Shown here piece by piece: positions 11,517 through 23,500 of a DNA stretch of 64,000 bases. The notes beneath the pieces were generated by a model. That model did not search any database. It was not told the DNA's origin and saw nothing but the letters and a program-made list of their open reading frames with translations. Within the stretch, counting starts at the first letter, position 1. Every line of letters starts with the position of its first letter. Source of the stretch: Diprion similis. Taxonomy: Eukaryota > Arthropoda > Insecta > Hymenoptera > Diprionidae. The stretch is taken from positions 3,162,001-3,226,000 of the forward strand of contig NC_060114.1 of assembly GCF_021155765.1 (NCBI RefSeq). The letters run 5' to 3'. A program made the translations under genes and the position numbers.

Positions 11517-14500
11517 ATGAAGATACTCTTATCTTTAACACTCATATTCCTTGGAGGTAAGATATCGATAGTCCTGTGCCACGTTTAATTGTTATATGTA
11601 TGTACATGCAGTACGTTTAGATTATCGTGACATTAATTTCTACTTAAAGTTTAATTTCGTCTGCAAAAATTACTATACTAGTGACAATCTTGATTTGCTC
11701 TATATTTTTCCTGTACAATAAGTGGTTGCATTCTGATTCTGAAGTGAAATTACTAGGGATCGGATTAATATGTAAATACATATTTTTTATTTAAATTATT
11801 TTTATTCCTTATTTGATTTTCTACATAAAGTATAATGTTTCAAGGCGGAAAATTCAGTTTCTATTTTCCATATATTTTTTTCATATTTCTGTTTTTTAAG
11901 TCTATATTACATGAACATATTTTGTAATTTTAAACATATATTTATCCGGGCCCTAGAAATTACTATCAGTCATAATGTAGTTTATTAATTGATAATAACT
12001 AGAGTTAGTTTTATGTGTATATATATTGGGGTGATTTTTTTGAACGACTATCTTTTTTCAATCCCCATCGAAAATTTTGTTCTATATGTCGAACAAAAAA
12101 TTCCCTAAAAGTTATAGCCCTTAATATTATTATTAAGTACTCGCCCAGGGCGTGAAAAGATTTCCCATATAAAATACACGTGAATAGAAGCGTTTTTTTT
12201 CAAATCTCTACAACTCAGCGGAATTTTATGATATCACATTGGTCTTGGTCGCAATTTACGCAGAATTGAACGATCTTCAAAAGTGTCCGAAACGTCGTGA
12301 GTCCAACTTACACTGGTGAGATGGTACAGGTCACTATAGTTGATTTTTACCCAAAATTCTCCATTTTTCGCTGTTATCTCCGAAATGATGAACTTTACCA
12401 AAAAAATGTGAATAAGAACTTTGTTGGAAATTCAATTTTCTATAAAAAAGGTCCAGTAGACCTGATTGCTCAGATTGATGTTTCTTGAGATATCGAACTT
12501 TAACTTCTTGTCGTATAAAATTTTTATTGTTTATCGAATCAAACGTTTTAAATTATTGATATTGCATTGGAATTTGATTTTTTTCGATTCGATTCCATCC
12601 ATTCGATCTGTTCCATTGGAATATCAGTAATTCAAAACGTTTGATTCAATAAACCATAATGTTTATTGGTTATATTAAATTAAAATGTTTAATTCAATAG
12701 AACATAAAAATTTTATACGTCAAGTAAGTTGAATTCCGATATCTCAAGAAATATCAATCTGAGCATTTTGGTCTAAAGGACCTTTCTTGTAGGAAATCAA
12801 ATTTCCAACAAAGTTATTCTTTACATTTTTTTGGTACGGTCAATCAGTTTGGAGATAACAGCGAAAAAAGGAGAATTTTGGGTAAAAATCAACTTCAGTG
12901 CCCTGTTCCACCTCACAAATGTAAGTTGCACTTACGCCGTTCTTAACACTTTTGAAGATCGTGCAATTCTGCGTAATTTGCGAGCAAGACCATTGTGATA
13001 TCATAAAATTCCGCTGAGTTGTAGAGATTTGAAAAAAAAAAACGCTTCGATTCACGTGTATTTTATATGGGAAATCTTTTCACGCCCTAGGCGTGTACTT
13101 AATATTAATATTAAGGGCTATAACTTTCAGGGAATTTTTTGTTCGACATATAAAACAAAATTTTCGATGGGGACTGAAAAAAAAAAATAGTCGTTCAAAA
13201 AAAATCACCCTAACATATATATATATATTGGGGGTAAAATGGGGTATTCCATGCCAACTCAACCAGTGTTGAGTTTTACGATTGAATAAAAAAATTTGAA
13301 AAAAATTCAGGTCGCGTTTTTTTACCGAGTACAATGTTAGAAAAAAACATGGAATGATTTTGAGATGGTTGGGGTTTAACACTGGTCGAGTTGGCATGGA
13401 ATACCCCATATATATATATATATATATGTATTTTAGGGTGGCCGTTAAAAAAAAGTTCATGCTCCAACCTGAAAAATCTTGAGTTCACCTTGAAAAAAAA
13501 AGATCCTGAAAGTTTTAATGCTCTACCTCACTGTATAGTCTTGTGCAATTTTTTTTACTATTTTGATTTGTTAAATTTTCATTCTAGTCTTCCTTAAAAA
13601 TTTTTATGTACTAATTTCTAGGGTATATTTTTTTTATATGCTATCTTGTTTATTCAATCATGAAAAATTGTAAATGTTTGAGTAAAAAGTATTATTGATA
13701 TCTGTCCCAGATTTATCTGTTTACCGTTTGATTTTTTTTTGAACCGTTATAAAATTTTTAAAAAAGTCGGGGTCTGAGATAAAATGAAATCTTATTTTAT
13801 AAGGAAAACATATAAAAAAAAAATTGTATTTAGAAAAAATTTAGAGTAAATATAAACTGATCTATGCATTCCGACGATCAAATATATGATACGATGCTAC
13901 AGGAATTACGGCGCAAGAAAATGCTGTCAGAAACATTCCGGACTCGTTACTCGAATGTTATAATACAACGGCTATGCTGGTAAAAGATAACAGACTGCCA
14001 CACAGCATGCCTGCGTTGATAGCCCTTATTCGTAAGATTGAGAATACGGCAGGCCTTAACATGGATCTTCGCACTCTATCCATAGCTCTTCTCCACAGGT
14101 AGATGAAAAGTTGAATATCAAGAATAATAATAATTTACACAAGTCCAGGGCTGGGTAATATTTGAAACGTTTACGTTCCATTTTCAAGTCACTACATCAC
14201 ATAGATTTGAACATATGTTTTCTATTATATATTTAAAATAGAAAAGTGTGTACGTTTGGCCATTTTTCAAATGCCTCTGTTCGAGAAAATTTCACACTTT
14301 TCTCAGAACACTTTGGCCATTATTCCAGAACGATTCGCTGCGTTTGGAATACATTGTGTCATAATTGCTACGTCTTTACATAATTCTCAACTTAATGACA
14401 GTATATTCAGCAATGCACCGATTCGCTCGCTCAGATAGAGCAGTGGTTTGATATTTTTCGCTACTGAATTGCGTGTGAAGACAAAATATGTTTGTTTGTA

Positions 14501-17500
14501 ACTTCTTTCCAGAGAGATAAGAACATTTTGAACGATAACATGTAAATATTATAAACAGCGTGTAATTGTAGTACTTGAAATATCTTTTCAGCGACAATGA
14601 TCAGTTAGATCTGGTGAAAATTCTTAAAATCGCAGTTTGCTTTGAAAATCTGTACTTGAAATACAATAATACTAAATACAATTGTTTTTACAACAGAAAT
14701 TATATTACAAATTAATGAATTCAGAAAATAAATTTCCAAGTAATATAATGCATATTTCAGTTATTAGGAAAAATAAAAATATTTACATTTTAAAACTGAA
14801 TTCAAATACCTGCGTTTACATTTGTAGTTTTCAAATGGAATTGAGGAAATTAGCATTTTCATTTGACCATTCAAATAATATTTTTACAAGTATTTTTCAC
14901 TTCCTATTTCAATTCCATTCAGATATTTAATGAGTTTCAACATTTTTGGTGGTTTTTCTTCTTTTTTTTTCTTTTTATCAAATCCTGCATTTGCTGCAAA
15001 TGGTAACAACGTTCCGTTACACCAGGTTCCGGCAGGATGGTATCGAACAGACTCCATCTGTTCAAGTTCAAGATGGAATAGTGCCTTTTTCACCAAAAGG
15101 AATGTCTTTTTCTCGGCACGCTGCCACACTTAAACTCATTCCAGGAAATGCTATATCATTTCCGAACAGCAGTTTAACCGCTGTCGAAAGAGTAAGTAGA
15201 ATCTCTCTCATTATTACAGGGTTCGTGCGCCTTTTGGAATTTGTAATTCACTGACTTTCCAGGTACTCCAGTCTGAAAATAAGATTTTTCCAGTAACCTT
15301 GCAAGAAATATGCCGCTGAATAATAACAATTTTTTTTATACATTAATACTAATACCTTCGGTATTACGTAGTAATTAACTTACTGTCTGACGTAAAAGAT
15401 GTTTGACCTGAAAGAAGGTTTGGTATTAAGTAATATACATAGAATGTTTATATATATATAATAGTATCAAGTAATGCGAAGAAACAAAATTTGAGATGAC
15501 ATTTTTTTTTTTTAAGATTGATAATATTTTCCCTGAGTTTCCCCGGTTTTCAGGTTTTCCCTTCTCGTACGAACTCTGTATTAACACCCTGATAAAAATT
15601 TTAGTTTGCAGAAAAATATGCATGAATTGTGTGACTTCTGTACTTCTGTATCGATCGTATTGAAAATTTTTCTATCGCCGCAGTGTTCGCTGCATTACAT
15701 GCTGTCGAGTAGTTTTGAGATGATACAACGAGACGGCGAGAGTTCAGTTTGCAGCGCTATATCTCAGACAGCTCAATATAGAGTAGAGCGAAATGCCGGT
15801 GAAGAAGATGCGACAGAATCTGAAAGCGTTGGAGATGACGTTGAAACGTTAACTCCGCAAGAGTTGTGAGTATATGTGTTCCATAATGCGTTAAAAATCA
15901 ATCTTCAATCTTCAAAATGATTCAAGACTGGTCTTTTTGGACAAGTGTAAAAATTTTTAAAGCTCATTTGTTTCACCATTGAAATTTCCACAGATGGCAT
16001 GACGCGAATGTAAAAAAAGTTACCCTCAGAGTGGATGATAATAGATTTTTACAAGTACGGTGAAGCAAATTCTTGTCAACAATTATTACATTTGAGTAAT
16101 TTAATTGATACTATAACATCATATTTCTCAGATGTACTCCAAACAATTATTGGGGGGACCTGATCAAAAAGCAAAATGAGCCCAAAAACATTACAATTGG
16201 ACTAAAAAACACTAGAGTTTAAATATTTTAAACATTCTAATTGTAAAATTCTTGAATTCACAGTTTGTGTTATTCAAATTTTCATCGATTCATTTTTCAA
16301 CATACAATAAAAATATTTTATCATTCGTGCTCACCGTCATTGGTGCAAATAACGTCGTTAGAGATTTTTCTAAAAGGTTTTACTCTTGAGCTAACTTTTG
16401 ATTCAGACTCTACAATCGATTAATCCTCAGCTATACTTTTATCAATGATAAATTACAAGCTCTCACTAAAATTCTACAACTTAATCTTATATTCGTTGCT
16501 TCAGAGAAATGATTAAGCACAAGACGAATGAATACCAACCCAAAGTAACTACACAGGATCCAAATTGGTTGTATCCAGCACTTCCTCCGAACCACCCTGA
16601 CAGCGCACGCATTTCTACGTACACACAAACTTCGTGTCCTGTGGAAAACGGCGTAGTAAAAACAAAGTAATTACAGCAATGTATTGGAATACTTTCACCC
16701 ATTTTACATGTTACTCAGTAAATCGAGAGGAAAATGTCTTGTAGTAGTCAAAAACATTCTCAGATATTCGCATATGTTGCAGATGGGGTGCGGTTTCCAT
16801 GGGTCCTGTACTGGCAGCTGTAGCCGCTGCTCTCGAGCCACAGACAGTGACTCTCGCTCAATTACTGAGTTCAGATATGGAAAAAAAGGGATACACTTCG
16901 GGTCCTGCTTTGACCAATAGATGGATCGCTACATTGGGAGGTATCGAAATCGGTCACTTTAAAGTAACGTAGAGAGACGTGCGAATTTTATTCAAAGCTT
17001 CTGTAAACAGGAAAAAATTTCTGGTAGCGGTGACCATAACGATCCTAACTATTCTCACTTTTAACCATAAGCCACAGAGCAAAAACTAGATTAGTAACCA
17101 GAAAACCCAGCTTGATTATTATTGTTATCGACTTTTAACTCATGCTATACTTTCTTGTAACTGTTGTGATAATTAGAGCTTGAGGCCTTATTTAATTGAA
17201 AAATTGTGGATTAGACTTCCAGTATTTTGTAATCCGTACTAAATTTTTTCGCAATTCCAACCATATTTAGGCTTCTGTTTTAACGATACTCGTTTTACTA
17301 AAATTCTGTATTAACTGCAGCAAAGGAAATGTTTCTCAGTGTGAGCAGAAGTTTAAAAACACTCTTCTTCTGCAGGATTCAATATCAATAATTTCATCGA
17401 AATATCTTGTGCGTTAAATTGCCATTTTATACTTGTAAAAACGTTCAAGAAAATTAGGATATTTAATTGCACATGTGACAAGGAAAAAATTTTTCATCTT

Positions 17501-20500
17501 GTCGTCAATGATCAATGCAATGATCAAATTGACAGGATATTGTTGCAGAAATTGTTTTTTGAACTCAGAAGTTAGGCGATTCTTTAGATCAATTCAAAAA
17601 ATTTAACATTTCTGAAGTATTTAGATACTTTGAGGTGCGTAGAAATAGTCTAATTATAGGTCAAATTGGTATTCCTTCGAAAATCCCCGAAGACGAGTTC
17701 TCGCGAAAGGGAGATGCTTACGAGGGCTAATTTCTCCCTTAAGTTAATATCCATTATTTTCATAGAATCGTGAAGCAGCATCAAAAAGCGTATATAAATG
17801 TTGATCAATATTAGATGAATTCAGTTTCAAACGTTCTATTTTTCACAATATTGAAATATCCTGTTATCCATAAATAACTATACGGTGGCAGTTTGGCCAT
17901 AGAATTATCATGGTACTAATACTATGAATATCGAGGTAATTATCGCAACGGAAGCATGGCTTTGATTTTGTCAAAGGTGACTTGGCCGAAGCAGCACTGA
18001 GCCAAGGACCGTGGCAAGGGAGTTCGATAAGTATTGGTGCGATCGGTGGCTTCAATTCAACAGCGCTACCACGATGGTATTTTCTTACTACCAACGAGAA
18101 CCTCGAAACGACCACCGCAGAAATACGAGGAGATTTGGATGGACTCATTTTGGCTGATAGTGTTGCTTCTTGGTACTCGTCAGTTTCGACTTTGAGACTT
18201 TCACAGATTCTTGACATGTATTACAGCTCACGAGGGGTGTTCAATTCTTCTATGCGTGCTTGCAACAGGAGAACGTTGTTTACTACTGTTGCCGAAAACG
18301 CCACGATGGTAAATCAGGTGAGACACAAATCGAGTGTACAACAAACTGCGCAGTACAATTAAAAAGAATTATATATAAGTCGATCAGCAAATTTTCTTCA
18401 ATTACGGGCTACAATTTAAACATTCAATTCTCAGATCTCTCAGCACAACCGATTACCAGAAACAGGTTTATCAATATAATCACGTTTTTCTAATGAACTT
18501 TTGTCATCGACGTTCCAGTACTTTCTGTCGTCAGAAGAAAATCATCATCCAATGTATTTTTTGTGCGAGGAAAGTCTGATCTTTCCGAATATGGAATTCA
18601 TTTCAAGCTGAAACTGGAATTATTTAAATTGCAGCCCGCCGGATCGGCTCACACACTTTTGCAAAACTACTTTCGCAAAGCGGGTCACATGCTAAAAACA
18701 ACATTTCTCTTCAGGTGTACAGCTCGGCCCTGCTTTTGTACGAGGAAGTGGCAAAAGTGACGATAAGTGCTGAGCGCATACAGAGCCTTGCTACTATTGC
18801 AACAAATGCACTTAGCACCTACATTCGTATGTCATATATTAGTAAATTACCAACATTTACGATGATGACAGATTCAGCCAATCCAATTAACTATTTTTAT
18901 TGAAATCTACAGCCTTGTCGATGAACAGCGATTTAACCTGTGATTTCACTAACGCGGTAAATGACTCCAACACGGCTTCTGCTGATTTGACGATCATCCT
19001 TGATACCACATGGCCATTTGATACGATCCAACCGTTTCTTGCGTAAGTATTAATCTTTTCTGGGAGATTCACTTCTTGTTGGTATCAAGAATTTTGTAAC
19101 TCTCTCGGCAGTTCGACGCACACTCTACAACTCCTAAATTTAATCATACAGATTCTTAGATTCTTTGTGTTTTTTAATAAAATATATTTGTGAAGCCTTA
19201 CTTGAAAAAGTAAGTGAAAATTAAAAGAGGTTGAGTCACTTCACTCGGTTTTAAAAACCCTCTGACTTTTTCCCCCTCACTTTCTGTTTCGAAATATTGT
19301 ATTTTGCAACACTTCTCCTGTATTTTTAAGGACTTTGCAATCAAATAGTTAAATTAAATCATTAATGATAGTTGAAAAAAATGAGAACCAAATTTTCAAG
19401 AACAACTGCAAATATTTTCTACAACTTCTTGACGTCTTCCTGTTTTCCAAGTTTTTCCACACTAGTGGCAACCCAGAAGGAGTTCATAAATTTTCCTTGT
19501 GCTTGCAATTATGAATATTTTTATACCTTGTTCGGCACTCTAAAACTCCCAAGAATTCTCATGATTCTTGTAGAAAACTTCTCAGAGATAGACGATGTCT
19601 CCAGAGAGTTCTTAAAAGACACTCTTCATTATTTTTAGACAAGTTTGAATTGTTCTAATAATGCATGAGGGATTTCATGAACTTCTAGAAGGTTTCTGTA
19701 TTCTGTACGTATTTTGAAAAATCAGAGTTCTGGTATTTTTTGAAATTAGATTTTTTTAGGAAACAGTTAAAATTAATGTATCTGAAAAACAGTTGAAAAA
19801 ACCTAGACTGCGGAATTGTAAAAGAATATTTTCGACGAAACAATCTACTGAAAAATTAATATTCTGCGATGAAATTGAGATATTTTTGCAAAGTTTTTAA
19901 AAATAATTAGGATTCGTGAGAAATTTTCAAGAAAAACTATCGCAAATTTTCGCTGAGTTTTTGCTAGTAAAATGCCACACAACATGTTATTTGTTTTTGT
20001 CACAACGTGTGACTGTCTGCTTAGGACTGAGAATTTTTGTATCCGCAGATCTTTGCTAGAGGGCATCGAAGTTGGGAAGTACAACAGTAACTTTACTTTG
20101 ATTAACGGCTACGATGGAAGTCTTATGATAAACAGTAGCAACACGCTGTTGGATTTCTACAGTTTCGACGCTACCCAATATGCCAACTGTACGTACAACT
20201 TTAAACCATTTGCTCGACAAGCCTGGTGAAATAAGTTCCTACAATTTTCTATAAAAATGTTTACGATTTTTCAAGGAATCTGAAACACGATCGTAGTTCT
20301 TGAACACAATTTTCCATATAACTTCGCAGTTTTTTAGTAAGTTAAAAAGTGTACGATAAATTATCTAAATCCACCAAGATCAAGCGCAAAATATGAGAAG
20401 AGTCTTTGAAAACTAGGTAGTTAGTACATGCACAACTATAACTGTTTACATTCGATTAAAAATTTTCGTCTGAATAGGCAAAAAAACGAAAAACACTGAG

Positions 20501-23500
20501 TTATAATAATGTTTATAATAATCCGTAGTCTTTGGTAGTCAATTTTTCATTTAGTTGTAGACAATTGCAGACGATTGCAATTTTTGTTAGTACTTCATCG
20601 TTTTCTCCGTTTTCATGGAATATCGTAGAAATTGTTTTCACCAGGATAAAAGAATGCTAAATTTTTGCCAGCAACTAAAGCTAAAGAAAATTGAATATCC
20701 AGTTACGTCGGGTTTCGACCTGCCCAAGGCACTTGAAGCCCTGCGTATTCTACAGAAGGAAAGATTGAACAAAGAACAAAGCCGGAACATTGGCGGCGGC
20801 AATTCCGATGTTGTACTAGTCCTTTCCTACACCTCGTCGATCACTTCAGACACCGACAAAGAGTATTGCTTGCAACACTTGAGGATCATAAGGGAGGATG
20901 TACCCGGTTGGTATTCAAGCGTAGGACACAAAAATCACCTCTCGCTTCTGCTTGTCGTTTCTTTGCCCTTTTCAGATTCCGTCTTTCTCTATCTTTCTTA
21001 CGGATCCAAGGACAAATGGTCCGATATTGCAGCCAACTCGACGACGGACACGTTTGCGATCACTGCAACAAGCACTACAGACACTTTGACAACGATCAAT
21101 CCAGTTATATCACGCATCAAACAAAGTAAGGCTGTGATTTTTTTATGCCAAGTTACAAGCATTGATACATTATCGAGTAAATCGCTGGTTAAAATTTCAA
21201 ATGTTAAACTATTTTCAAGAGACAAAAATCTATAGAAATCAGTACAGAAAAACTTTTCACTCCGTTAACTTGTGGAATTTTTATCCTAATTCGTTTTCAC
21301 ATCTCCTAAAATTCGATTTCATGTTCAAAAATGACATTTTTGGGTACGAAATTAATTGGGTTTTTTAGTTTTGAAAAGCATCAATTCCGTATGTCCTATA
21401 AAATAAAGTGTAGAAATTTTATTTCAATTTTTAGGTCAATCTTTTTTTTTGATGAAAGAAAAATTCAAAAGTGTGAAACAATTTGGAAAATTGTTTAAAC
21501 TCACACTTTGTTGCGTAAGAAATTATCAGAACATGGTTTTGTGGAGAAAATGGAAAATCTCGTGGACGACGTTCAACACGTATCTTAAATAATGAAGGAA
21601 AGCATGATTAAATTCTTCGAATTTTTAATATTCTCGTTTGGTGAAATTTAGGAAAATTTCATCATTAAAATAGGACTGTAGAAAAAACTTGCAGCGAAAG
21701 AATGTCGGAATGTTCTCGTGTTATTTCTTCACAGATGAGTTATTACCATATGTGTGCTCACTATTTTTTTTCAGTTCCTAAACGCCTTATCAATTCTGCA
21801 TGTGGAGCTTCATTTTCATCGTCCGGATCAACAGCCTCGTTTGTCGACTACGTAGAACCTTCAGGCATTAATTACTACAGACTGCATCCCAACTATTTTT
21901 CTACAGATACAGCAACTGTGAAGGTAAACAATGTGACAAAGCATTTTGTAATCATGAGAAATTGATTATACAATTTTTTCATTGATAACATAACAGCAGT
22001 CTTCAATATTATCAAGAATTGTGTGACAGGCTCAAGTTTTAGAGCCAGCATAATGAAACGTAGGCTTCTCAACGCTTGATTCAGGCAATTTAAGAGAAAC
22101 AAGGATAAATTGGAATGAAAATGGGAGGCTGTTCGGGTAAAAATATTTTTGAACAATTCTAATGAAAAAAAATTACGAGCAACCGTATAGTGAAAATTAT
22201 ATGGTACATTAGTTTCGTTAATTTTTCCAGAAATAGAAAGAATGCAAACGAGCTAATTAAGGCTTCCTTAATGACATGTGCGATACCAAGATAGTTCTAC
22301 GATAGTGTGCGATAGTTTCTGCAACTACTAGAAAAGCTCCATTAAATAATCATGACATAGATCTTCTAGCTTGTCTCCTTCATTCTGCACAGTAGAAACT
22401 TCCACTCAATTTTGACCACCCGATTTGAATAACGCAAATGAAAAAACGTTGACAAAATCCCAGAAAAGCTGAGAATTTAGGAAAAAGACTGAACGTTGAA
22501 GTGTTTCTAAAGGATAAGACAATGAAAAAAAAACGGGTCATTTATGTGAAGCCTGCAGCAATATTTTTCAAGTAAATCGCTGTTTCAAAAAATGAGATTT
22601 ATGGAAGAAAAATACAGCTAATCATAAATTATGTATTCATTACATCAATGTGCTACTACTACACATTGTATACGTTTGTCACGTTATCATTTTTTTTCCA
22701 TCGCTCTTTTGTTTTTACTTGAATGTTAGTAACAGCTGAAATTTCAGTCAAGATCTATATTTCAATCTTTCATGGATCTATTACTGGATTTTTCAATCAA
22801 TAAGAATAAATGGAGTAAAATTCATCATAGAAGCCACAGGTTGAAATGTGATAGTTTGAGAAGAGAGTAAAACAATAATGAAACCTACCATAGTTATATT
22901 AGCGAGTTCAATAACAGTTGTGGTCGAGTTATAATTTAAGTCAAATTTGTTCTTATTTTTCAATGTAACTCATGAAAAACTTTCAGTGTATGTTTAGATA
23001 CACGAATATAAGTTAAACTAACATTTTTTTACTCTCAATTCTACAACATATTTTTCTCTGTGGATTGGTGAAAAAGCCAAAGCTCTCTGTGATAAAACGT
23101 AACTATGAAAGCCTTTTGATTCATAGAGTGAGTCACAAAGTACTGAGAAAAAATCACTTCAACGTTATACTCAGTTACACGTCACAATTTCCGTGCCCCT
23201 TGAAAATCGGTTTTACTGGAATTTTATACATACGTAGGCAGTAATTTTCTCCCAATGCTTGATTTATTGTTAGATAGTTTAACGCATTCGCTTTAAGATG
23301 AAATTAATTACTCGTGATGCCTTTGTTTGAGCGAAGAAATGCCTTTTAGACGATTATGAGATGTTTTGGACATGTTTCGGAAATTGAGTTTTTTTTTTTC
23401 AAAATTTGCGTTCTCTCGGCATGTGAGAATAATTCTGCAAAATAAATATCGGCAATCGATGTGTCGGAAAATTTTACCCCTATTTCATATACTTGACAAT

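Noticed and set aside
13080..13597. Open frames of 68-126 codons with YIYIYI stretches
   Set aside because: They are produced by translating TA microsatellites and foldback repeats.
20615..21235. 206-codon uninterrupted frame taken as one exon
   Set aside because: It reads through an acceptor at 20702 and a 69-base intron (20907-20975). Comparison with the paralogue's exons 10 and 11 supports two exons.
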